64,000 nucleotides of DNA from Paratinospora sagittata. Its lineage: Eukaryota > Streptophyta > Magnoliopsida > Ranunculales > Menispermaceae. The stretch is taken from the NCBI GenBank assembly GCA_035771175.1, contig CM069600.1, positions 8,951,729-9,015,728 on the forward strand, given 5' to 3'. Position numbers and translations under genes: made by a program. Below the pieces are notes generated by a model, which was not told the DNA's origin, did not search any database, and saw only the letters and a program-made list of their open reading frames with translations. Below are positions 34,719-45,117 of this stretch, one piece after another; the first letter of the stretch is position 1, and each line of letters opens with the position of its first letter.

Positions 34719-36985
34719 GGGCGTCCAGCCCCAACATTCCGCTCGCCATTCCTTGCGGGGTTGGTGGTCCGGGGTGCGAGGTCACCACACTAAATCATGT
34801 ATCTACTTTCGTGCTTTTCCTTTTAACTTTGTACCTAAAATATTGAAAGAAATGGAGTAAGCAAACAACAACTCAGTGAATATATATCTTGATATGGAAA
34901 TGATATGTATTTAGAAAAACATGACATTTAAAATCATTTTAAAAAATTATTAAACACAAGCATCATTCAACGAATATATCATACATGTCGACAACATAAA
35001 TTTCATGATTTTTCAAGAAAATAATGCATCAGTTTCCACTAAAACCACAATCTCCCTCCTTTTTGTAATGGAGCGGGTACGAACTCTTTATTATGCACCG
35101 ATAAGAGCCTACGCTCGGACCTCACATTACTCAATTTACAGTCATTTCAAGGATCTAAAATCCTTGTTAGGACAGTCCTACAGTCAATGAGGTTGCGCAA
35201 AACCTTATCCGGGGCTAATTCCTAACGAAATGACAACATATTTCATGCTCCAAATGCTAAAATTATTTATAAATGCAAATCAAAACACAAGGCAATAGTA
35301 TATACATAGCATGCTTAAATTCAAACATTTCATATATATAGAATGTCATACAAGAACCATAATCAAGAAATATACTACAGTACAAGACTTTCCAACTTAA
35401 ATACAATCACCGTCGCTTTCGAGTCTAGTTCCAATTTAAATCCAAGTAACTCAACTTGTCACAATCACTTCATAATTCAATTTCATTTATTCATAGCTAT
35501 TTACATATTTAATTTCTCAACTCACTTTAAATCATAAATAATAAAGATCAACCTGAAAAATATTATTCACATTCTGTGAATTTAGATTCCAACTCAATTT
35601 AGGACTCATAAGCAGTTGAAGAAACTACTATCTCTTTTCTGTGGTCAATCACAAGAGAGAACAGTGAAAATAGATTTCCAATTCATATTTCCACTAGTTC
35701 TCAGTTTTATTTTTCTACTGGAACATATACCAATTTTATTAAAAATATAGTATATTCCAAAAATTATTTTGTCCATATCGACACGTGTAAAATCAGTCAT
35801 ACTACCATTCTACTACCTTCAACAGGCATTTTACTAAGGTTTTACACGTTCACGAAGGTCACAAAAGTAAATTTTACTCACCAATACAAAATATTTAGTT
35901 ACTAAAAATATCAAATTATATCCAAAAATCACAATCTTGGTATTGAAATGTCCGAAATTCAGTTCTCTACGATTCTATGATCTCAGACCGGATTTTCATT
36001 GGATTCCAATTCCATTTTATTCACTGGAAATAATTACAGTATTGTTTACAGTACTGTTCACAACACTGTTTATTGGAAATATGTATAATTTTACTAAAAT
36101 TGTCAAACGATCTCCAAAAATCATGAAATTAGCATCGATGGACTCACAACAGTCCATTTTACCATTCTATAGCCTTAAACTGGAGTTCCATTGGGCTTTA
36201 ATATGATTTAAAAGGTATATAATATCAACTCTAACTTCCAACAACCATAAAAATTTTAAATGAACAAATAAATGAAATTTAACCACATATTCAAGACTTC
36301 TACCGTCTAGGAAGTGTTTTTCAACCCTTCGAGCAAATTTTTATTCAAGTCAGGTCAAAACCCCAATTTCAAAAATGCCTTAAAACACCTCTTATAACCA
36401 AAATTAATCTGCTAGAATCGTCATATACTAGTTAAAGATTAATTTCAGGACAAAAAATAGCAAAAATAGCTTACCGGCAAAACGGATTTGGCCGCGAATC
36501 CGGCGTTTTTCTTTTTCCTATCTTTCCTTCTCTTCATTCTTCTTTTTCTCTCTCTTCTGTCTTTTTTTTTCATTCAAAACGTTGGAGAGAGATTAAAACG
36601 AGAGATTTTTTTTATATGTTAGTTTGCTTCTTTGAGAAGCAACTTAAAAGATGAGCATGTATTATTTTATGATTCCATGCTCTTAGAGTCATTTAGCTAC
36701 CCAACTTCCCCCTAAGCAACTATTCATTCGACTATTCAATTACTTTAACAACTCTTTATTCACTTCACAACCTCATTTAATTATTTAATAACCAACCCAT
36801 TCAACTAATAAAACTTATATTATTCAATTAATAATTTGATTTATTTGCTCATACCCCTTAGATATTACATGTATTTTCATATATATGTATATTTAACTTC
36901 TGCGTATAAAATACGCATATTATATATCTCGATATACGTATAAGTCAATGTATGTATTTAATTAAATCTACGGAGTGTTAAAAAA

Positions 36986-39161
36986 TGTAACACCCCGTAA
37001 ATTTAATTAAATGCATACGTTGACGTACACATATATCGAGATGTAGAATACACGTATTTTGTACGTAGGAGCTAAATATACGTGTGTATGATTAGTAAAG
37101 AAATGTATTAAATGAAGATGATACATATGAGATCATTTTATATGGGTGCTTACAAGTTAAAAATTGGAGTTGAATTATGTGGATTGAGTGTATAGAAGAA
37201 GAAGAGGAACAAAAATATTTACTGTTCATTTGCGGGTATTGTTCACCTAACAGTACCGTGAACAGTACGTAGAAGAATAAAATAAAATAAAACACTGTTC
37301 ATAAGCGGGTACTATTTACGGAACAGTACCATAAACAATACTTGCATGTATAAAAAAAAGAAAAAAAAACAACTAACGCAGTTGCAGAAAGAGGCAGAGA
37401 GAAGAAGGAGAAGAAGAAAAAGGGGAAACGCGGGATTCGCGCGAAATTCGGACCTGCGGTAAGTGATTTCCACTCTATTTCTTCGTGAAATTACTATCTA
37501 AGTTAGATGGAACGATTCTAGCGGACTAATTTTAGCTATGGGAGCCGTTTTACGGCATTTTGACAAATTGAAGGTTTTGACCCAATGTGAATGAAAATCC
37601 GCTAGAAAGGTAGAAAAACACTTCTTAGACGATCGGGACCCCGAATATGTGGTTAGATTCCATTTTAGGAGTTTTGGAGACCGTTTGACAATTATAATAC
37701 AATTTACATGTTTCGAATGAATAGTGATGAATAGTGAATAGTGAACAGTGATATAAATAGTGAATAGTGAATAGTAAACAGTGATGTGAACAGTGATGTG
37801 AACACTGATGTGCATCCAATGAAACTCCGGTTTGAGATCATAGAATCGTAAATAACTGAATTTCGAACGTTTCGATGCTAAGAGTGTGATTTTTGGATAT
37901 GATTTGATAGTTTTAGTAACTAAGTATATGGTGTCGTGAAAATATGATTTGGAAATCTATTTTCACTGTTCTTTCTTGTGAAAATATCTAGATTGACCAC
38001 AGAAACGAGATAATCGTTTCTTCAATTGCTTATGAGTCCTAAATGGATTTATTATTTGTGATTTGACGTGAGTTGAGAAATTAAAGATGTACATAGATAT
38101 GAATACATGAAATTGAATTATGGAGTGATTGTGACAGGTTAAATTAGTTGGATTTAACTTGGAGCTGGACTCGAAAGCGACGATGATTGGGTTTAAATGG
38201 AACGTGTTGTACTGTGAGTATAGTTTTCTTGATTTGGTTCTTGTATGACATTGTACGAATATAAAATGTTTGATTGTATGCATGTTATATTTATATATAA
38301 TGCATTGAGTTTTATGGATCATGCAAACTGATTTTAGCACTTGGAGTTTGTAATGATGAGGTTTTGCGAGTCCTCATTGTCATTTCGTTAGGCATTAGAC
38401 CCGGATGAGGTTTTACGAGTCCTCATTGTCAGTAGGTCTGTCCTAACAAGGATTGGGATCCTTGAAATGACTGTGACTTGGGTAATGAGAGGTTGTGGCT
38501 ACCTTATAACGGCCATACAAGGGTTAGACCTGCTCTCTTGCCTTGCGGAGGAGGGAGATTGTGCATTGTGTTATTGAAAATCATGCAATTTATGTTGTTG
38601 ACATGTAGAATATATTCGTTGAATGATGCATGTGTTGAATAAATGTTTGAACTGATTTTACATGTCATATTTCTCTAAATGTATATAATTGTCATCTCAA
38701 GAACTATATTCACTGAGCTGTTGTTTGCTCACCCCATTTCCTCCAATATTTCAGGTATTGAGTCGAAGGGAAAAGGAAAATCGGTGAGTGATAATCACGT
38801 GAGCCTTCGTCTGGTATATGTATGTATGCTTGGAGGAAATAGCTTATATTTTTGTTATTTTACTTATCACACATTATATATCTATATGTATTATCATCTA
38901 GATGGGACGTGTGGGCATAGATAGCGTAATATATTGGATGATGAAATGAAAATGTGATGTGTAAAGGAAGGGAATGATTATAGAGATCTATATGGAATAT
39001 GATTTGTGGTATATTAGAAAAAAAAAATTACTCTAAATTTTGGGATTGATTGTGAGACTACGTGAAGGCTGACAGTGTATTATATACTGTATATGGGTAT
39101 GTACAGTGTATAGTACATTGTGCCGGTCATGATGTCAGCCTACGTCAGGGGTGTCGTGACA
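36986..39161 (+). mobile_element. Solo LTR, family D, plus-orientation copy
   Basis: This 2176-bp unit runs TGTAACACCCCGTAAATTT...GGGTGTCGTGACA and is flanked by AAAAA on both sides (36981-36985, 39162-39166). The homopolymer makes the duplication weak evidence alone, but both ends match the D family. It contains ACAGTGA-type short repeats near 37725-37805 and 37220-37340. It abuts the minus-orientation copy head to head. Confidence 0.78.
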
Positions 39162-39469
39162 AAAAAGTCAAAATTTTGCATTTTACCTAGGTAGAACGCG
39201 TTTCAGCAGTGCTGGAACGTATTTTAGGTTTTCCAAATTTTCTAATTTTTCATCTTTTTCCTGCACAATCAATACAGATCGGAATTTTGCGTATAATAGG
39301 TCAATTTTTATGTAAAAACGCGTTTCGAACTCATTTTCAATATCCTCTCGCCTATTTGGCCATAAGACATGGACCTACGGAATCGAAACACGTACAAATA
39401 CACACACATACGTGTATCTAGGCACTTTACGAGTTAAGATGACATTATTCTAAAGTATGGGCGTTACAA

Positions 39470-40125
39470 GAAATATCTTTGGATACAAAATTCAAGATCC
39501 AAGAAATTACGATGTTATTTGTTTTGAATCCATGGACTGAGAAGGTTTAGATTAGTACCTTCAAGCCTTGAAATAGAACCAATGATGAAACCAAACTTGT
39601 TCTTCACAGACAATGCGATCGTCATTGCTCGACTCCAGGAGACATTTATCTCTTATCAATTGCTGCGAAATAAGGACGAGACCAGGGCTGTTGGAATGGT
39701 GAAGAAAGTATGGGCTTAGAGGATCATAAAGGACGGATTTGCTAGTTTGCGATATGGAAGAACAAGATCTTGGAGTTTCCATGAAGATCGAGGAAACAAA
39801 AAAAAATCAAGAAAATCAAGAAAATCAAGAAAATCAAGAAAATCAAGAAAATCAAGAAAGTTGACAAGAGATCGAGCAACAACAGAAAGTTTGCTCTGAT
39901 ACCATATTACAAAAAAGAAGATGAAGACAGAAAAGAGAAGAATTTCTCATTAGCTTCTCAAAAAAGAATTATAACACAAATATATAGATACATAGGTCCA
40001 AATAGGTCAGTTAACATAATAACTAACTTACAACTAATTGAGCTGACTTTAACAAACTGTAATAACAGAGTAGCTAATACTAATATAAACTAAATTATCA
40101 AAATGAGACACTAATGAATCTAACA
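39470..40125 (-). mobile_element. Ty1/copia 5' end (LTR, primer site, gag start)
   Basis: On the minus strand the LTR begins TGTTAGATTCATTAGTG at 40125 and ends near 39906. A primer-binding site TGGTATCAGAGC follows (39904-39893), then a 10-bp tandem repeat AAATCAAGAA (about 39800-39858). Gag then starts near 39780 with HHSNSPGLVLISQQLI, characteristic of copia gag N-termini, and runs with shifts to about 39470. The remainder is missing beyond the end of LTR A. Confidence 0.75.
39799..39858. repeat. 10-bp tandem repeat in copia leader
   Basis: About six copies of AAATCAAGAA lie between the primer-binding site and gag. Confidence 0.95.
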
Positions 40126-41593
40126 CCTAAGCATCTCCTTTTCTTGAAGAGAGCCGAGAGTGAGACAACAACACTTTGACAACCTTGAACCTTTTATTAT
40201 TAAAAGTTGTTAAATATGCTTTAAAAAAAATGCATCACAACGTAGTAGCATACTTGGTATGAATCATATGCAAAGTAATCTCAAAGCCAATTTCAATCAA
40301 CTTGTGAATCAACTATAGTTGGCTTTTTCTTCTTCACCATTTTTACATCAGCAATCCCTCATACATTTTTAAAGCATATATGTAATATATTAAAACTAGT
40401 ATAGTTATATTGACATCTGAAACCATGTCTATATAGAACATGTGTATGACATAAATGTATGTGTACATACACATTAACATTAATATACTAGTCAACTCAT
40501 AATTTTTTTTCCAAAGGGAAGAGAGTAAAAGATAGCTTGCATAGACTAATCACAGTAGAACTCATTGCTCTACATAGAAATAAAAGAGAAATGCCATTAT
40601 AATTAAAAATAAACACAAAATAAATAGCCCAACGTCTCATCACAAGCATATATGATATCATGATAATACTTAACATCACAATCTTATTTCACTAGAAATA
40701 TAAAAAATGACTTACATTAGGAGAGATTTAGGCCAAAATTTCTTTCCTTCTTGTTCTTCTTAATTCCCCTTCATTTCTTAACTCTTAAGTAGTTGAATAT
40801 GAATTAAGATCGAGCTGCTCTTGATTTCAATAGAGGCCATTGCCCTATCGACCAAGTTATAAAAAAACTTGTTGTGGGCTCATCAAGCGCCTTGCTTGAT
40901 TGCATTGAGTCAACTTCATGGGACAATTTTCTTATTTTCTCATTTTTCTCTTATGTTTAACAATCCAAACATATACTACTTAGTACCACTTTGGCATACA
41001 TACCAAAGTCCGCATACATACCAAAGTCCCCAAAATACGTCTAGATGCATTTTATACACGTATAAATGATAAACACATATTTACACTAAATCATAACATT
41101 AATTCATGAGATTTGAAAATTTAAATTACCGGGTGTTATATTTTTGTTTTAAAAAAAATGATTTTAATTGAACAATGCTATAATAGCATGAATTTAGAGA
41201 CATACGAGTACAATCCATTGAATCCATTGAATCACTAAACTTTAATTTGTATTATTACTCAAATGATATATTTTACACATGATGTAATGATGTGCAATCT
41301 TGAATGTTTCAAATTGATATGCTTTATAATTTGGGTCACTTTAGCTTTTTCTTTAAATTTTTATTTTTTTTTATTTTTTTCACGATGGGTCTCTCTACAT
41401 GGTCCATGATACACTAGCTTCCAATATGAAGAGTTGTATTCAAAAGCACAAACATTTGTTCCTTCCTTGTTTGAGCACATTTCTAAGAGATTCAACTCAA
41501 CAAAGGTGTTTAAAAAACTAAAGTCAATTTTAACTCCACAAGGTTAATTGGCTTCATAAATTTATATCCTTCACTCTGCTTGCTTTCTTAAGT
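40126..41593. other. AT-rich DNA, nothing recognised
   Basis: No convincing gene or element boundary. Short open frames lack any domain or codon signature. Confidence 0.4.
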
Positions 41594-41610
41594 AGATAAT
41601 AAGAAGACTA

Positions 41611-41898
41611 TGCCAATCAGACATTGGTTCAATAGTTTGAGCGGCTAGTCTATTACTCAGGGTCAGAGGTTCGAGGCGAGACTCTGGAGGGTTAGATACC
41701 AGATTTCTTCGAATTCTCTCATTGATGCAGAGTGGCTACACAGACTGACTGTGGGCCAATTTTAAGGGGTCGCAGGTCAGGTCTTATTGGTGTGGGTATT
41801 AGTCGGGTCCTGCGTTGCTTGAATTTTTCACGGATAGGACCGGTATCGGGTTATACTTATTTCTTCTCAAAAAAAAAAAAAAAGAAAGAAAGAAAGAA
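41611..41898 (+). mobile_element. tRNA-derived SINE with perfect target duplication
   Basis: The head carries an A-box-like GGTTCAATAGTTTGAGCGGC and a B-box-like CAGAGGTTCGAGGCGAG. The body ends GGTATCGGGTTATACTTATT and then an A/GAAA-rich tail (41869-41898). Flanking AGATAATAAGAAGACTA occurs at 41594-41610 and 41899-41915, a perfect 17-bp target duplication. This is the freshest-looking retroposon in the window. Confidence 0.88.
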
Positions 41899-42269
41899 AG
41901 ATAATAAGAAGACTAATAACTATAGAGTAAGAATACTTCATCAAAGACACAACACCTTACAAATTGCTCACATGTTATGTATCCATGCTAATACATAATA
42001 TAGCATGACCCACTAAGTGTACTAGACGATACACATTGAGAAGCTATATATATAGCATCTTCCCATCTACACATCATATGTTCTTGACCCTCAATAGTTA
42101 ATTAATTTAATTGTTAATATTGGCAAGTTAGCTACCTGTTACCATGCAGTCAACCGCCCTCTTAACTAAAATATTATTTTTGGAACAAAGCAACAAACTT
42201 ATACACTAAAGCTTGGTACGTAATAGGAAGATACAAATTACCTTTTATCTTTTTAGAGAGTAAATAAAC

Positions 42270-42497
42270 ACTTACAAGCTATCTATTACAATCTAGAATA
42301 TTCAGGACCCACCGTACGACAACCTTAGCTACACGCCCGCATACACAAACAGGACAAACAGGATTGGCTCGCGTCTTAGCAAAAATTCTAAGTATTCTCC
42401 ATCAACGTAGCGCCACCGTGACTCGAACCCAGGGCCCTCAATGCTTGACACTAAATGCTCCTTCCCAACGAACCAACTGCGTTGGAGCCTTCTTGGC
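42270..42497 (-). mobile_element. Degenerate tRNA-derived SINE
   Basis: The minus strand has CAACGCAGTTGGTTCGTTGG (A-box-like) and CTGGGTTCGAGTCACGG (strong B box), then a body running to about 42270. Boundaries are approximate and no duplication was found. Confidence 0.55.
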
Positions 42498-42898
42498 AAA
42501 TTACCTTTAATATCTTATTTGCTATTTTTTTTTTGTAGATTTTGCCAATATTATTAAACTTGAACATGTCTTTGTAATTATACTATGATTTTATTACAGA
42601 ATCAAATATTACATGACAGCCAAATAGTGATTATATTCACGTTAATTACAAAATGCGAGAAAGGAAAAGCTAGCATTTTCAAATATATGACTATAGTAGA
42701 ATACAATATAGTCACCAACAATATCATATATCTACTTTAAAAAAAGGAGAAAACGAAAAGAAAAAAAAAAAATACATATATACTTATAGAACACATGGAA
42801 AACACTTTACGGGGCCTCACAAAAAAAAGAAGCAAAGCCATATGATGACTAAATAGAAAAAAGTAGTGAGAGAAAAAAAAAAAAAATCCATTAATGGA

Positions 42899-43267
42899 TT
42901 ATATAGTTCTTTCTACTTGAACCTCTGGAGCACTTGCAATTGTGATCATAGATCGCATTTGTAAGAAGCAAGATGGCCGTGATGGTGATGGTGATGGTGA
43001 TAGTGATGGTAATGGTGTTAATGAGGATGGCGAAGAAGGAATAACATTCCTTGGACTTTCTGTTGCTTCGTCCTCTTCAAATATGGTCTCCAAAGTTACC
43101 CTAACACGCCGTTTAGAATCATAATAATCGAAGAGCGAAGGGACAACAATGGTGGAGAATGGAGGCTCTCGAAGGGCTTTGGAGAATTCTGCCCAAGGTT
43201 GTGGGAGAAGTGGCGCCACCGCCGCCGCTTCTGCAATAGTGGCCGGTATTAACTGAATTCCCGCCAT
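42899..43267 (-). CDS. Small protein of unknown function (122 aa)
   Basis: The intronless frame starts at ATG 43267 (MAGIQLIPATIAEAAA) and stops at 42899. Upstream the minus strand has TCTATATAAG at about 43346-43355, a good TATA box about 80 bp before the ATG. The frame is open further 5' but lacks another ATG. The N-terminal half is compositionally normal and well-ordered looking (PQPWAEFSKALREPPFSTIV, SLFDYYDSKRRVRVTLETIF, then EEDEA). The C-terminal half is Ser/Pro-rich (SPSPSPS, encoded by a GGTGAT repeat on the plus strand). No signal peptide, membrane segment or catalytic motif is visible. I do not recognise the family; a plant-specific regulatory-type small protein is a guess. Confidence 0.6.
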   Translation of the reverse strand: MAGIQLIPATIAEAAAVAPLLPQPWAEFSKALREPPFSTIVVPSLFDYYDSKRRVRVTLETIFEEDEATESPRNVIPSSPSSLTPLPSLSPSPSPSRPSCFLQMRSMITIASAPEVQVERTI

Positions 43268-43345
43268 ACTTTTTTTTTTCTTAAGGTATTCTTGAACTAC
43301 TTGGAAGATCTTAAGAGAGACATGGTTCTTTATGTTGTGCTTCAC

Positions 43346-43355
43346 TTATATAGAC
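43346..43355 (-). promoter_or_regulatory. TATA box of the small gene
   Basis: TCTATATAAG on the minus strand lies about 80 bp upstream of the ATG at 43267. Confidence 0.6.
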
Positions 43356-43439
43356 CATGCGTTCTATAGTATGCCCTTGGTTTTTGAAAAATTACAAAAT
43401 TACCTTTTAGACCAAAAAATTACAAAATTATTTCAGATT

Positions 43440-43560
43440 CTAAGATTTGATTGGCACCTCTCTTGACTGGGATGGACGAAGGCGGACTCAAACTCGTGAT
43501 GAGTTCATTAATCGCACTTCATAATTCGCTTCCCGATCCAACCAACCAACCCCTTATTGA
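43440..43560 (-). repeat. SINE-like repeat related to 56690-56880
   Basis: GGGATGGACGAAGGCGGACT, CTCAAACTCG and AATTCGCTTCCCGATCCAAC recur in similar form near 56795-56880. The CTCAAACTCG and CCAACCAACC spacing resembles B and A boxes of a tRNA head on the minus strand. Confidence 0.5.
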
Positions 43561-43836
43561 AACTTTAATTTGCTAGAACATCTTATTTGGAGAAAGATTA
43601 ACAAAAAAACGTGGTTGTGTAATTAAGGACCAAAGTGAGGGTATTTTGGGAGTGTACCGCCTCAGCCTTTTTGAGTTAAATGAGAGAAGGTGATGTTGCT
43701 TTATGAAATAAATGGATGATTTGGAGGGATTTGTAAAGTCACATTCCTTTGGGACCCATCTGTTAAAGGACTTTTTTGCATTGTATTTCTCTTTGCTTCT
43801 CTCTTCCCTGAGAAGGGAACAAGAATTCTTCGTCAA

Positions 43837-44350
43837 ACTTCAAACTCAAGCTTATCTTCAATATATCTAGGGTTTTCTTGTAGGCCCTTCAACCCTGACC
43901 TCACAACTTAAATTATATAGGTCTTGGGGTCAAATTTATTTTAAAAGTAGAATGAGTAAACCTTATCCTGATTCTAAGTTCAATTTGGAGGGTAATGCAA
44001 ATAGGTGTATTTTCTATTAGAAATCACTCAATCTAACTGATAAAGGGAGGCCTAACAATGTCGATACATACCATGACTTGAACACAAAACTTCTTGCAAA
44101 ATCAAGGTTATACCATGTTAGAAACCATTAAACCTAAAAGCTATAGCTGATAAGTGGAGGCCCAACGATGTATATCAAGCTACTAACATTCTAGTTAATT
44201 AGATCATCAGATCTTGATTGACGAGGGCGAATGAACTCAGTTAGCACTTGGGACATTTATATATTAGGTTGTGTTTAAACATTATTCTAATTTAATAAAC
44301 TTCTTTTTTATTTTGTTGTCAAGCTTATTTTAATATGTTATAAATCATGA

Positions 44351-44391
<41 letters not shown>

Positions 44392-44895
44392 TAGCTAATT
44401 TTTTAATGTTTCAAATGAAAATAATTGCAATAATAGTATTGAAACGGATTTTAAATATAAAAAATAAAATAAAAATAAATTAAAGCTGATAAATTTTAAC
44501 TAATCTCATACGTTTGCAAATAACAATGTTCATATAAGGTCAATCTATTGTGACATAGAAGTCATAGATACAACTTGATTGATCAATGTGAAGGTAAAGC
44601 TATATCTATATATATATACATATGTGTGTGAATATATATTATATGTATGTATCTATGTATATGCATATATTTGATAAATTGGCTACATCTACATGTTAGC
44701 AATATTGGTCAACAAATAGATGTAGATGATATCAAATTTTTTTTAATTAGATCCTATACAAGAATATTGGTAAAACATATTGGGTTGAATTGAAGTTAGG
44801 TTGCCAAATTGATAGGTCACATTAAAGACATAAAGTTGTAGTAGAAGAAAAATCATAAAACGTATACATTCTTAAGTCATGGCGCAAGTAATAAT
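43837..44895. other. AT-rich DNA with (TA)n microsatellite
   Basis: A (TA) run lies at about 44357-44389. Apart from that I see no gene or element. Confidence 0.45.
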
Positions 44896-45117
44896 GGGCT
44901 TGTTTGGGAGAGCTGCAGCGTTTTGGGCTAAAAGTGCTTTCTCAAAATGCTAACGGCAAACGTAAAAGTAAGGAGAATGGTGCTTTATAAAAATGCTAAA
45001 AAATCACATTAGAAATTGAAACGCAGTCGCGATATTAACTTATCAAACGCGCAACCTTGCATTTATTTTTCAATTTCGCACAGCAAAGGGGTTTGTACGG
45101 CGTGCCCAAACAGGGCC
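44896..45117. mobile_element. MITE-like element
   Basis: The left end GGGCTTGTTTGGGAG and right end GCCCAAACAGGGCC form imperfect terminal inverted repeats of the common plant GGCCTGTTTGG type. The interior is short (222 bp), with palindromic tendency (AAAGTGCTTT, GCGTTT). The flanks share AAT, which is weak support for a duplication. Confidence 0.55.

Larger units (their letters stand above)
30148..34789 (+). mobile_element. LTR family B, solo copy (B') inside LTR D
   Basis: It runs TGTGACGCCTCG...GGTCACCACA and is flanked by CTAAA at 30143-30147 and 34790-34794, a perfect 5-bp duplication. It contains a 61-bp tandem repeat, the small fold-back element (32019-32482) and a family E solo LTR (33326-34718). 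Without these it is about 2.8 kb. It is homologous to 22807-27163 (reverse) and to the LTR at 62048. Confidence 0.85.
29709..36980 (-). mobile_element. LTR family D, minus-orientation copy, split by LTR B'
   Basis: On the plus strand it starts TGTCACGACGCCCCTGCCGT. It is interrupted at 30148-34789 by a family B LTR and ends ...AATCTACGGAGTGTTA. It is the reverse counterpart of the plus-orientation copy at 36986-39161. The left flank is ACAAG. After removing the following insertion, the right flank reads AAAAG, compatible with a mutated duplication. Net length is about 2.6 kb. Confidence 0.75.

Noticed and set aside
34573..34860. 95-residue plus-strand frame
   Set aside because: It spans the end of one solo LTR, its target duplication and the end of another LTR.
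43268..43345. Upstream extension of the small gene to 43345
   Set aside because: The extension would need a GTG start and overlaps the region just downstream of the TATA box; the first in-frame ATG is at 43267.
43573..43836. 87-residue minus-strand frame
   Set aside because: No domain, no promoter or codon signal; composition matches surrounding non-coding DNA.
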